Shown here: in pieces, positions 1 to 8,446 of the stretch
Numbering within the stretch: the stretch's first letter is position 1
Layout of the letters: every line of letters begins with the position of its first letter
From: Oharaeibacter diazotrophicus
GTDB lineage: Bacteria > Pseudomonadota > Alphaproteobacteria > Rhizobiales > Pleomorphomonadaceae
Assembly: GCF_004362745.1 (NCBI RefSeq)
Contig: NZ_SNXY01000007.1
Coordinates: 1 to 64,000 of the forward strand
Reading direction: 5' to 3'
DNA length: 64,000 nucleotides
Translations under genes and position numbers: made by a program
Notes under the pieces: generated by a model
Databases searched by the model: none
What the model was told of the DNA's origin: nothing
Seen by the model: the letters and a program-made list of their open reading frames with translations, nothing else

Positions 1-355
1 CACAACGACACCCGAACAATACCCGACACCATACCGACCAAGACGACATCAACCCGCCAGGCTAACCGCCGGCGGGCTAAACCCGTTCCGAAAACCCCGA
101 AGCCCCGGCCGCACCAAGAGGCGCGTCGCAACGTGCGGCGCCACCGCCGAAAGCCCCCGCGAGGAGGGGAGGGCACCAGCTCACTGCTCGGCGGACGCGG
201 GCGCCGCGGCAGTGCGCCGGCGGGCGCGGCCATCCGCGACGTCCCGCGCTCAAAGTCTACCCGACCTGCATCGATCCACCCTGGGCCCGACGTTCCGAGC
301 CGGTTAGAACGGGACCCGTTCGACGGTACCGCGCCGTCCGACCAGGGAGACCCCG
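1..355. other. Intergenic region with no recognised gene
   Basis: No convincing coding region is visible. The first 60 or so bases are rich in C and A and poor in T, unlike the GC-rich codon pattern that follows. I looked for a thiamine-pyrophosphate riboswitch because the next operon looks like a thiamine-precursor transporter, but the conserved CTGAGA core is missing. The last bases (about 345-350, AGGGAG) are the ribosome binding site of the next gene. Confidence 0.5.
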
Positions 356-1144
356 ATGCCGCCCGCGAACCGCGAAGGCCCGTCAGGATCGACCGCGCCC
401 GGCCACGGCGCGATGCCTGCGGCCGTCGGGATCCTGGTCGAGGGCCTCGCCTTCGCCGCGGGCGGGCGGACCATCCTCGCCGGCCTCGACCTCCGCGTCG
501 AACCCGGCGAGACGATGGCAATGGTCGGCCGCAGCGGCTCCGGCAAGACCAGCCTGATCCGGATTCTCGCCGGCCTCGCCGCGCCCTCCGCGGGCCGCGC
601 CGGCGGCACCGACGGCCGGCCGCTCGCCGGCCGCGCCGCCTGGATGGGCCAGCAGGACCTCCTGTTCCCCTGGCTCTCCGCGCTCGACAACGTCGCCGTC
701 GGCGCCCGGCTGCGCGGCGAGCCGGCGGAGCGCGCGCGCGCGCTCGACCTGCTCGCCCGCGTCGGTCTCGCCGACCGCCGCGACGCCCTGCCGGCCGCGC
801 TCTCCGGCGGCATGCGCCAGCGCGTCGCGATCGCGCGCACGCTCTACGAGGACCGCCCGGTGGTGCTGATGGACGAGCCGTTCTCCGCGCTCGACGCCAT
901 CACCCGCGCGCGGATCCAGGACCTCGCCGCCGAACTCCTCGCCGACCGCACCGTGCTCCTGATCACCCACGATCCGCAGGAGGCCTGCCGGATCGCCGAC
1001 CGCCTCGTCGTGCTCGGCGGCACGCCGGCGCGCGCCTCTGCGCCGATCCCGGTGCCCGGATCGCCGCCGCGCGCGCCCGACGATCCGCGCGTGCTCGCCG
1101 CCCAGGGCCGGCTGCTCAGCGATCTCCTGGGGGACGCGGCGTGA
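356..1144 (+). CDS. thiZ: ABC transporter ATP-binding protein, ThiZ-like (NitT/TauT family)
   Basis: This is the ATPase that would power import of a thiamine pyrimidine precursor (HMP type) across the inner membrane. In the 262-residue protein I see Walker A (GRSGSGKTS, residues 58-66), the ABC signature LSGGMRQ (149-155), Walker B ending in DEP (169-175) and the switch histidine in LLITHDPQEA. The start at 356 has AGGGAG upstream; an internal ATG at 413 is an alternative that would remove a non-conserved N-terminal stretch. The stop overlaps the GTG start of the permease (GTGA), so the two are translationally coupled. The thiamine assignment rests on the binding protein encoded downstream; the ATPase alone would only say NitT/TauT family. 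Confidence 0.85.
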   Translation: MPPANREGPSGSTAPGHGAMPAAVGILVEGLAFAAGGRTILAGLDLRVEPGETMAMVGRSGSGKTSLIRILAGLAAPSAGRAGGTDGRPLAGRAAWMGQQDLLFPWLSALDNVAVGARLRGEPAERARALDLLARVGLADRRDALPAALSGGMRQRVAIARTLYEDRPVVLMDEPFSALDAITRARIQDLAAELLADRTVLLITHDPQEACRIADRLVVLGGTPARASAPIPVPGSPPRAPDDPRVLAAQGRLLSDLLGDAA

Positions 1145-1914
1145 GCGCGGCGACCCGCAACTTGGCCCCCGTCCTGCGCGGCGCGATCGTCGCCGCCGGC
1201 CTCGGCGCCGTCTGGTGGGCCGTGACCGTCGTGTTCGCGCTGCCGCCCTTCATCCTGCCGTCGCCGCCGCGGGTGGCGGCGGCGCTGTGGAACGGCCGCG
1301 CGGTGCTGGCGTGGCACGGCGCGATCACCCTGGTCGAGATCCTCCTCGGCCTCGCCTGCGGCGTCGCGCTCGGCGCCGGGCTCGCGCTGGCGATGGCGGC
1401 GTCGCGGACGGTCGAGCGCTGGACGATGCCGCTGGTGATCGTCAGTCAAGCGATCCCGGTGTTCGCGCTCGCCCCGCTCCTGGTGCTGTGGTTCGGTTTC
1501 GGGCTCGCCTCCAAGGTGATCATGGCGAGCCTCGTGATCTTCTTCCCCGTCGCCGCCACCTTCCACGACGGCCTGCGTCGGGTCGATCCCGGCCTCGTCG
1601 ACCTCGCCCGCACCATGGGCGCCTCGCCGGCGGCGGAGCTCCGCCATATCCGGCTGATGGCGGCGCTGCCGGCCTTCGGCGCGGGACTGCGCGTCGCCGC
1701 CGCGGTGGCGCCGATCGGCGCGGTGATCGGCGAGTGGGTCGGCGCCGCCGGCGGCCTCGGCTATCTCATGCTGAACGCCAACGCGCGCCTGCAGACCGAC
1801 ACCTGCTTCGCCGCGCTGGCGATCCTCGCGGCCATGGCGATCGTGCTGTGGACCGCGGTCGACCGCCTGCTCGCCCGGCTGCTCCACTGGGTGCCCGACA
1901 CCCGTACCCGCTGA
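1141..1914 (+). CDS. thiX: ABC transporter permease, ThiX-like
   Basis: This 257-residue inner-membrane permease starts with GTG at 1141, overlapping the ATPase stop by four bases. It has about six hydrophobic segments and a BPD-transport loop of the EAA type around GASPAAELRHIRLMAALPAF, the contact point for the ATPase. An upstream in-frame open stretch exists but only reads across the ATPase gene, so the GTG is preferred. It sits between an ATPase and a binding protein in the usual three-gene importer order. The specific substrate (HMP-like) is inferred from the binding protein. Confidence 0.85.
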   Translation: MSAATRNLAPVLRGAIVAAGLGAVWWAVTVVFALPPFILPSPPRVAAALWNGRAVLAWHGAITLVEILLGLACGVALGAGLALAMAASRTVERWTMPLVIVSQAIPVFALAPLLVLWFGFGLASKVIMASLVIFFPVAATFHDGLRRVDPGLVDLARTMGASPAAELRHIRLMAALPAFGAGLRVAAAVAPIGAVIGEWVGAAGGLGYLMLNANARLQTDTCFAALAILAAMAIVLWTAVDRLLARLLHWVPDTRTR

Positions 1915-1949
1915 TCCAAGTCCTTTCCCCCGAAGGAGACCATTCCCCG

Positions 1950-2900
1950 ATGCCCAAGACCCTCGCGCTGGCCCTCGCCCTCGCCGGATCGTTGCTCGCG
2001 GCCGCCCCCGCGGCCGCCGCCGACAAGCTGACCGTGCTGCTCGACTGGTTCGTCAACCCCGACCACGCGCCGTTGCTGGTGGCCGAGGACATCGGCGCAT
2101 TCGCCGAGGCCGGGCTCGACGTCGAGATCGTGCCGCCGGCCGATCCCGCCGTGCCGCCGCGCCTCGTCGCCGCCGGGCAGGCCGACATCGCGATCAGCTA
2201 CCAGCCGCAGCTCTACTTCTTCGCCGAGGAGGGCCTGCCGCTGGTCCGGATCGGCACGCTGATCGACACGCCGCTCAACACCGTGATCGCGCTGAAGTCG
2301 AGCGGCATCCGCGCCATCGCCGACCTGAAGGGCCGCAAGGTCGGCTTCTCGGTCAGCGGCATCGAAGAGGCGACCCTCGGCGACATGCTGCAGCACGCCG
2401 GGCTCTCGATCGGCGACGTCACGATGGTCAACGTCAACTTCCAACTGGTCGCCTCGCTTCTCGCCGGTCAGGTCGACGCGGTGATCGGCGGCTATCGCAA
2501 CATCGAGGTCTCCGAGCTGGTCGAGCAAGGCGCCGATCCCGTGGTGTTCAACGTCGAGGACCACGGCGTGCCGACCTACGACGAGTTGGTGATCGTCGCC
2601 AACCGTGCCGACCTCGGCGAGGACAAGCTGAAGCGCTTCCTCGCCGCGCTCGCCAAGGGCACCGCCTACTTGCGCGCCCACCCGGACGAGACCTGGACGC
2701 ACTTCGCCGCCGCCCATCCCGAGCTCGACACCCCGGTCAACCGCCGTGCCTGGAGCGAGACGATCCCGCACTTCGCCGAGGATCCGTTCACGCTCGACGT
2801 CGCCCGCTACGAGGCCTACGGCCGCTTCCTCGCCGACGGCAAGGTGGTGTCGAAGCTGTTCCCGATCGCCGACTATGCCGTCGAATTGAAGCGGCCGTGA
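1950..2900 (+). CDS. thiY: ThiY/NMT1-like substrate-binding protein
   Basis: This 316-residue periplasmic binding protein has a Sec signal peptide of about 24 residues ending ...APAAAADK. The mature start contains LDWFVNPDHAP, followed by the motif PPRLVAAGQADIAISYQPQ. Both are characteristic of the NMT1/THI5-like ThiY branch that binds the thiamine pyrimidine precursor HMP or a salvage derivative. The start has AAGGAG ten bases upstream. It is the third gene of the operon, 35 nt after the permease. The exact ligand cannot be read from the sequence; another heteroaromatic amine is possible. Confidence 0.8.
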   Translation: MPKTLALALALAGSLLAAAPAAAADKLTVLLDWFVNPDHAPLLVAEDIGAFAEAGLDVEIVPPADPAVPPRLVAAGQADIAISYQPQLYFFAEEGLPLVRIGTLIDTPLNTVIALKSSGIRAIADLKGRKVGFSVSGIEEATLGDMLQHAGLSIGDVTMVNVNFQLVASLLAGQVDAVIGGYRNIEVSELVEQGADPVVFNVEDHGVPTYDELVIVANRADLGEDKLKRFLAALAKGTAYLRAHPDETWTHFAAAHPELDTPVNRRAWSETIPHFAEDPFTLDVARYEAYGRFLADGKVVSKLFPIADYAVELKRP

Positions 2901-2939
2901 CGGCGGAAAGGCCCGGGATCCGGGTTCTAAATCGATGCG

Positions 2940-2968
2940 GCCGGCCGGGGCGTCTTGCCCCGGCCGGC
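2940..2968 (+). terminator. Strong hairpin after thiY
   Basis: A perfect 12-bp GC stem (2940-2951 with 2957-2968) with a 5-nt loop lies 40 nt after the thiY stop. No U-tract follows, so it may be a terminator of the GC-rich alphaproteobacterial type or a 3'-end stabiliser. Confidence 0.5.
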
Positions 2969-3067
2969 GAAAGCCATTAGGGCGTCGGTCCGACGTCGGC
3001 ACCGCGCCCGGACCGCGGCCGGTCCGGTGCCCGATCTCATCCTCCAGACCACGGGAGCCGGATTTCC

Positions 3068-3841
3068 ATGGCGGCCTTCGACCAGCAGCGCGTGCTCGCC
3101 GTCCGGCACTGGACGGACCGGCTGTTCAGCTTCCGCACCACGCGCGACCGCGGCTTCCGCTTCGAGAACGGCCAGTTCGTGATGATCGGCCTCGAGGTCG
3201 ACGGCCGGCCGCTGGTCCGGGCCTATTCGATCGCCAGCGCCAACTACGAGGACGAGCTCGGCTTCTATTCGATCAAGGTGCCGAACGGCCCGCTGACCTC
3301 GCGGCTGCAGTCGATCGCGGTCGGCGACATGGTCCTGGTCGGCCGCAAGCCGACCGGAACGCTCGTCCAGGACAGCCTGAAGGACGGCCGGCGGCTCTAT
3401 CTGGTCTCCACCGGCACCGGCCTCGCGCCCTTCGTCAGCGTCATCCGCGACCCGGTGGTCTACGAGCGCTTCGAGAGCGTGGTGCTGATCCACGGCTGCC
3501 GCTTCGTCGACGAACTCGCCTACGGCCGTGCCGAGGTCGAGGCGGTGAAGGCCGACGAGGTCCTCGCCGAGATGGTCGCCGGCAAGCTGCTCTACTATCC
3601 GACCGTGACGCGCGAGCCGTTCGCGCACACCGGCCGCGTCAACGAACTGCTGCGCAGCGGCAAGCTGCCGGCCGACCTCGGCCTGCCCGCGCTCGATCCG
3701 GCCGACGACCGCGTCATGATCTGCGGCTCGGAGGCGATGCTCGCCGACGTGGTCGCCCTGATGAAGGAAATGGCCTTCGACGAGGGCTCGACCTCGCGGC
3801 CGGGCACCTACGTGATCGAGAAGGCCTTCGCCGAGAAGTGA
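3068..3841 (+). CDS. fpr: Ferredoxin/flavodoxin-NADP(+) reductase
   Basis: This 257-residue FAD enzyme transfers electrons between NADPH and ferredoxin or flavodoxin in the cytoplasm. The FAD motif RAYSIAS (about residues 57-63) and the NADP motif STGTGLAPF (about 117-125) are intact. The C-terminus ends VIEKAFAEK, typical of the bacterial Fpr subclass. The length matches the family (about 257-260). The TGA stop coincides with the first three bases of a 131-bp palindromic repeat. Fpr is commonly tied to oxidative-stress or Fe-S demand, but I see no clear regulatory site upstream. Confidence 0.93.
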   Translation: MAAFDQQRVLAVRHWTDRLFSFRTTRDRGFRFENGQFVMIGLEVDGRPLVRAYSIASANYEDELGFYSIKVPNGPLTSRLQSIAVGDMVLVGRKPTGTLVQDSLKDGRRLYLVSTGTGLAPFVSVIRDPVVYERFESVVLIHGCRFVDELAYGRAEVEAVKADEVLAEMVAGKLLYYPTVTREPFAHTGRVNELLRSGKLPADLGLPALDPADDRVMICGSEAMLADVVALMKEMAFDEGSTSRPGTYVIEKAFAEK

Positions 3842-3969
3842 TACCGAGCTCGCAAAGTTCCGACCTCTGGTCGGAGCTTTGCGAGCGAGGAGCGCCCGAC
3901 CGGGCGCCGGCCGGATGGCCGAAACCCCGCAAAGTCCCGACGAGCCGGGAATTTGCGGGACTGGTATGA
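3839..3969. repeat. 131-bp palindromic repeat, copy A
   Basis: This element runs from TGATACC to GGTATGA and has imperfect terminal inverted repeats of about 26 nt with the core AAAGTTCCGACC. Each half folds into its own hairpin. Aligned in reverse complement without gaps to copy C (53445-53575) it shows about 18 mismatches in 131 positions by eye. Its first three bases form the fpr stop codon. No ORF is present, so it would be non-autonomous. Confidence 0.75.
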
Positions 3970-4033
3970 CGCCGTGCCCCTCTGGGGCCGCGACCCGCGC
4001 GGCTCCTCGCGGCCACCTCCGACGGAATCCGAG

Positions 4034-4336
4034 ATGATCCGCCACATCGTCTTCTTCAGCGCGCGCCGGCCGGAGGACGTCCCGGCCGTGCTCCAGGGTC
4101 TCTCGATCCTCGCGACCATCCCGCACGCGCGGCGGGTCGAGGTCGCGCTCAACGCCAAGGCGGACCAGATCGGCAACGACGTCGACGTGGTCGTCTACGG
4201 CGAGTTCGACGACGCCGCCGCGCTCGCCGCCTACAAGGCGCATCCGCTCTACGAGGAATCGATCCGCCGGGTCCGTCCCCTGCGCGACGTCCGCATGGCC
4301 GCCGACTACGTGGTGGAGACCGCCGTCACGGGCTGA
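4034..4336 (+). CDS. Dabb (stress-responsive A/B barrel) domain protein
   Basis: This small 100-residue protein begins MIRHIVFFSAR and ends with a strand pattern typical of ferredoxin-like Dabb proteins. The family motif around AAYKAHPLYEE (histidine in the region before the last helix) is visible. Dabb proteins form alpha/beta-barrel dimers; their biochemical role is usually unknown. The ATG at 4034 is chosen because upstream in-frame codons run into the 131-bp repeat. The ribosome binding site is weak. It is probably transcribed with fpr only if the repeat does not terminate transcription. Confidence 0.75.
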   Translation: MIRHIVFFSARRPEDVPAVLQGLSILATIPHARRVEVALNAKADQIGNDVDVVVYGEFDDAAALAAYKAHPLYEESIRRVRPLRDVRMAADYVVETAVTG

Positions 4337-4352
4337 CTGCGGAGGACCTCCG

Positions 4353-5213
4353 TCACGGCGCCGCCGGCGCCTGGAAGGTGGACGCGTCGAGACCGGCGCA
4401 GGGGTCCTTGCGCTCGGGCGCCGGGCCGGTGCGGACCACTTGGTCGAAGTCGCCGTCCACGTCCGCGCCGTCGGCCCCGAAGGCGACCGCGAGCACCCTG
4501 AGGTGCGGCGCCGTGCGGGCGAGCACGGCGGGCACGCCGACGTCGCGGCGGACGTGGCCGAGGCCGGCGATCAGCACCACCGGCCCGCGGCGGGCAGCCT
4601 TGGCGATCACCGCGGCCATCGAACCGTCGCGGGCGCGCTGGACGTCGATCATCGCGGGCAGGCGGTCCTCCGGGACGAGGCCGCAGTGGCCGCGGCGGAT
4701 GGCGTCGCCGAGCACGGCGGTTTCCGTCGCAGACGGCTCGCCGAGGGCGAGGCGGACGCGGCGCCAAGGCTCCAGCGCCGCGGCGCCGCCCTTGGCGACG
4801 TCCGCGCGCAGGTTCGCCGGCAGGTCGCCGCCGAGGATCTGCAGGTCGGCGCCGAGCGCGACTTCCACCACCGGCCGCCACAGCGCGAAGGGCTTCCAGC
4901 CGCGTTCCTCCCAGCGCGCGGTCACCGCGAAGTCGTCGGCGCCGTCGCCGGCGGCCGAGGCGACGTCGACGGCCTCCTGCAGGTCGGTCGGGATCATCTC
5001 GAACACCACCGCCGGGGCGAGGCCGAGCTCGATCATGCGGGCGATCGTCTCCGCCTGGGCCCGGTGGTGGGCCGGGTCGTCGTGGAGTTCGCCGAGCAGG
5101 ACGACGTCGGCGCCCGTCAGGGCGTCGTCGTCGAGGCCGGCGGCGCGGGCCGGCGCCATCGCGGCGAGCGTGGGCAGGACGAAGGCGAACAGCGCGGCGG
5201 CGATCCTGGTCAT
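4353..5213 (-). CDS. ChaN-like haem-binding lipoprotein/DUF399 family
   Basis: This 286-residue exported protein has a signal peptide (about residues 1-24, ending PARAA). The core GADVVLLGELHDDPAHH and the later GLGHVRRDVGVPAVL match the ChaN/DUF399 fold, whose known members bind haem and take part in iron uptake. No lipobox cysteine is obvious at the cleavage site, so it may be soluble rather than lipid-anchored. The start at 5213 has GGGGAGGA upstream and is preferred over a longer frame. It ends 16 nt from the convergent Dabb gene. Confidence 0.8.
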   Translation of the reverse strand: MTRIAAALFAFVLPTLAAMAPARAAGLDDDALTGADVVLLGELHDDPAHHRAQAETIARMIELGLAPAVVFEMIPTDLQEAVDVASAAGDGADDFAVTARWEERGWKPFALWRPVVEVALGADLQILGGDLPANLRADVAKGGAAALEPWRRVRLALGEPSATETAVLGDAIRRGHCGLVPEDRLPAMIDVQRARDGSMAAVIAKAARRGPVVLIAGLGHVRRDVGVPAVLARTAPHLRVLAVAFGADGADVDGDFDQVVRTGPAPERKDPCAGLDASTFQAPAAP

Positions 5214-5440
5214 GGGCGTCCTCCCCGGGGGTGACGAGAGGATAGCCCGGACGAGCGCGGCGGCAAGGGTCGTGGCGCCGCGGCCACCGGCACCGATCGC
5301 GAAGCGCGGCACGGCGCGGGGACAACGTGAGGCACCATGCCGGCTTCAACCAAGCGGTCGCGATAGGTCGGACAAGATTCAGGGCTTGTTTACCCGCTAC
5401 CGGCGATTGTCGCTCGTCGCGAAGCGTGGTGCCGCCGGTC

Positions 5441-7684
5441 ATGTCGAATACGGAAGAGCGTCGCCTGCGTGCATTGGAGCGGAGCGGGATCCTCGGAACG
5501 CGCCGCGAGGCCGCCTTCGACGACCTCTGCGAGCTCGCGCGCACCGTGACCGGCGCCCCGGTCGCGCTGATCGGCTTCGTCGATCGCGACCGCGTCCGCT
5601 ACAAGGCGAGCGCCGGCGTCACGCTGTTCGAACTGCCGCGCGAGCGGTCCTATTGCGCCCGCATCGTCGCGGGGGCCGGACTGTTCGAGTGCCCCGACGT
5701 CACCGCCGATCCCGCCCTGCCCCAGTGGACCGTGCCCGGCCGCGGTCCGGCCCGCCTCGTCGCCGGCATGCCGATCACCGACGCCTCCGGCGCGCGGATC
5801 GGAACGCTCTGCGTGGTCGACCATCGTCCGGGGCCGCTCGAGGAGCGCTCCCGGGAGGGGTTGATCCGCGTCGCCGGCGCGGTGCGCGACCGCGTGCTGC
5901 TGCACCGGCTGCGCCGCGAGCACCGCAGCGACCGTGGCACCGTGCGCGCCATGGACGCCGAGATCGCCAGCCAGCGCTCCGAGATCGGCAAGCAGCGGCG
6001 GCTGCTCGAGCAGACCTCCCGCCTCGCCCGGATCGGCGGCTGGGAATACGACGTCGCCCGCCGACAACTGACGTGGTCGCCGGAGATCTACCGGATGCTG
6101 GACGTCACCGCGGGGTTCGAGCCGGTGTTCGAGGAGGTCGCGGTGTTCTACCGCGAGGACGCGCGGCCGGCGATGATCGAGCACGTCCGCGCAGCGCTCT
6201 CGCGCGGCCGCGCCTTCGAGGCCGAGGCGCCGGTGATCACCGCGACCGGGCGGACGCGCTGGGCGCGCTTCGTCTGCGAGGTCGAGCACGAGCGCGGCCG
6301 GGTCACCCGCCTGATCGGCACCATCCAGGACGTCACCGAACTCCGGGCGACCGAGGAGAAGATCACCTTCATCGCCACCCACGACCCGATGACGCGGCTG
6401 TCGAACCGGGCGGTGTTCCACGACCGGCTCGCCGCTGCGCTCGCCGATCCGCTGATCGGCGCCCGCCGTGTCGGCGTCGTCCTGATCGACATCGACCACT
6501 TCAAGACCGTCAACGACACCCTCGGCCACCACGCCGGCGACGCGCTGCTGGTGGCGGTCGGGGCGCGGCTCCGGGCGGTCGCCGGGCCGAAGCGTCTCGT
6601 CGCCCGGCTCGGCGGCGACGAGTTCGCCATCCTCGCCACCTACGTCGCCGATGCCGCGGAGATGGACGCGTTGGGCGACCGGCTGATGCGCGAACTCGGC
6701 GCGCCGGTCGTCCACGGCGACGACACCATCCCGGTGACGGTCTCGATCGGCATCGCCGTCGGCGGCGCCGGCGACGGCGCCGAGCAGCTGATCCAGGACG
6801 CCGACATCGCGCTCTACGAGGCCAAGGGCGGCGGCCGCAACCGGGTCGTCGGCTTCGACCGCGCGATGCGCGAGGAGATGGAGTTGCGCCAGATGGTGCT
6901 GCGCGCGATCCGGCAGGCGCTGGAGCGGCGCGAACTGGTGCTCTGGTACCAGCCCAAGGTGGCGCTCAGGTCGGGCGCGCTGGAAGGCTTCGAGGCGCTG
7001 TTGCGCTGGCGGCGGCCGGACGGCTACGTCGCCGGTCCGTCGTTCTTCGCCGCCGCGCTCGAGGATCCGCAGATCAGCCTGATGATCGGCGACTTCGTGA
7101 TCGAAGAGGCGGTCCGCCGGGCGGCGGCGTGGCGCGCGGCCGGCTTCGCCTTCGGGCGCATCGCCGTCAACACCGCGACGAGCCAATTCCGCCGCGGCGA
7201 TCTCGACGTCCGTGTCGCCGAGACGCTGCGACGCCACGGCGTGCCGGCGTCGGCGCTGATGGTCGAGGTGACCGAGAACGTGCTGATCTCCGGCGACGCC
7301 GACAACGTCCGCCGCACGCTGGAGGCGTTGAAGGCGCTCGACGTCCAGATCGCGCTCGACGACTTCGGCACCGGCTACGCCTCGCTCACCCACCTCAAGG
7401 ACTTCCCCGTCGACCTCCTCAAGATCGACCGGTCCTTCGTGTCGACGCTGGCGACCCGGCGCGAGAGCCACGCCATCGTGCGCGGCATCACCGCGCTCGC
7501 CCACGACCTCGACATCGCCGTGATCGCCGAGGGCATCGAGACGGCGGCGCAGCGCGACACGCTGCGCCGGCTCGGGGTCAACTACGGCCAGGGCTTCCTG
7601 TTCGCCCGGCCGATGCCGGCGGAGGCGGCCGAGGAGACGTGGCTCGCCCCGCTCGCGGCGGTCGCGGCCGGCCGGCCGGGCTGA
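5441..7684 (+). CDS. GAF-PAS-GGDEF-EAL cyclic-di-GMP signalling protein
   Basis: This 747-residue protein carries an N-terminal GAF domain (about 25-155), a PAS domain (about 195-300), a GGDEF domain with intact GGDEF at 391-395, and an EAL domain with EAL at 518-520 and the conserved DDFGTGYASL. It should make and/or break cyclic di-GMP. The RxxD inhibitory I-site five residues before GGDEF is absent (GPKR instead), so the cyclase would lack classic product inhibition. No membrane segment is seen, so it is cytoplasmic, and the GAF and PAS domains presumably sense a small ligand or redox state. The start at 5441 fits the GAF family N-terminus (LRALERSGIL). Confidence 0.93.
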   Translation: MSNTEERRLRALERSGILGTRREAAFDDLCELARTVTGAPVALIGFVDRDRVRYKASAGVTLFELPRERSYCARIVAGAGLFECPDVTADPALPQWTVPGRGPARLVAGMPITDASGARIGTLCVVDHRPGPLEERSREGLIRVAGAVRDRVLLHRLRREHRSDRGTVRAMDAEIASQRSEIGKQRRLLEQTSRLARIGGWEYDVARRQLTWSPEIYRMLDVTAGFEPVFEEVAVFYREDARPAMIEHVRAALSRGRAFEAEAPVITATGRTRWARFVCEVEHERGRVTRLIGTIQDVTELRATEEKITFIATHDPMTRLSNRAVFHDRLAAALADPLIGARRVGVVLIDIDHFKTVNDTLGHHAGDALLVAVGARLRAVAGPKRLVARLGGDEFAILATYVADAAEMDALGDRLMRELGAPVVHGDDTIPVTVSIGIAVGGAGDGAEQLIQDADIALYEAKGGGRNRVVGFDRAMREEMELRQMVLRAIRQALERRELVLWYQPKVALRSGALEGFEALLRWRRPDGYVAGPSFFAAALEDPQISLMIGDFVIEEAVRRAAAWRAAGFAFGRIAVNTATSQFRRGDLDVRVAETLRRHGVPASALMVEVTENVLISGDADNVRRTLEALKALDVQIALDDFGTGYASLTHLKDFPVDLLKIDRSFVSTLATRRESHAIVRGITALAHDLDIAVIAEGIETAAQRDTLRRLGVNYGQGFLFARPMPAEAAEETWLAPLAAVAAGRPG

Positions 7685-7710
7685 TCCGCACCGCGATCGG
7701 CGGCGGATCG

Positions 7711-8343
7711 TCAGCCGCGGATCGCCGCGGCCTCGCGGGCGAGCGCCTCGACGCGGGCCCAGTCGCCGGCGGCGACCGCGTCGGCCGGCGCCACCCACGA
7801 GCCGCCGACGCAGACCACGTTGGGCAGCTTCAGGTAGTCGCGGGCGTTCTCGGGCGAGACGCCGCCGGTCGGGCAGAACACGACGTCGCCGAGCGGGGAG
7901 GCGAGCGCCTTCAGGTAGGTCGGGCCGCCGGCCGGGCCGGCGGGGAAGAACTTCAGCACCTTGAAGCCGCGCTCGCGCGCCGCCATCGCTTCGGACGCCG
8001 TGGCGACGCCGGGCAGCAGCGGCACGCCGAGTTCCAGTGCGGCGTCGAGGATCGCCGGGGTCGCACCCGGGCTGACCAGGAACTTGGCGCCGGCGGCGAC
8101 CGCCTCGCGGGCCTGGGCGGGGTCGAGGATGGTGCCGGCGCCGACGACGCCGCCCGGGATGTCCGCCATGGCGCGGACGACGTCGAGCGCCACCGGCGTG
8201 CGCAGCGTCACCTCGAGGGCGGGCAGGCCGCCGTTCACGAGCGCGGTGCCGAGCGGCACGGCGTGCTCGAGCTTCTCGACGATCAGCACGGGCACCACCG
8301 GCGCCCGGCGCAGGGTGGCGAGGAGGGCGGCGGTATCGATCAT
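7711..8343 (-). CDS. eda: 2-dehydro-3-deoxyphosphogluconate (KDPG) aldolase
   Basis: This 210-residue class I aldolase of the Entner-Doudoroff pathway splits KDPG into pyruvate and glyceraldehyde 3-phosphate. Catalytic residues match E. coli Eda: Glu44 and Arg48 in LEVTLRTP, and the Schiff-base Lys131 in KFFPAGPAGG. The start at 8343 is the family-typical one (MIDTAALL). It converges with the c-di-GMP protein (26 nt apart). It might also act on related keto-deoxy acids. Confidence 0.93.
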   Translation of the reverse strand: MIDTAALLATLRRAPVVPVLIVEKLEHAVPLGTALVNGGLPALEVTLRTPVALDVVRAMADIPGGVVGAGTILDPAQAREAVAAGAKFLVSPGATPAILDAALELGVPLLPGVATASEAMAARERGFKVLKFFPAGPAGGPTYLKALASPLGDVVFCPTGGVSPENARDYLKLPNVVCVGGSWVAPADAVAAGDWARVEALAREAAAIRG

Positions 8344-8446
8344 GGCTCGGGCCCCGTTGACGGCGACGCATGCGCACGGCGCATACGACCAAAGACGTAT
8401 CCGTCCCCGAGTACAGGGTACCGGCCGCCGAGGCAAGGCCGCGCCG

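Noticed and set aside
1..355. TPP riboswitch ahead of the thiamine-precursor transporter
   Set aside because: Position would fit and ACCTGCATCGATC near 263 is faintly similar to the 3' half, but the CTGAGA core and the matching 5' half are absent.
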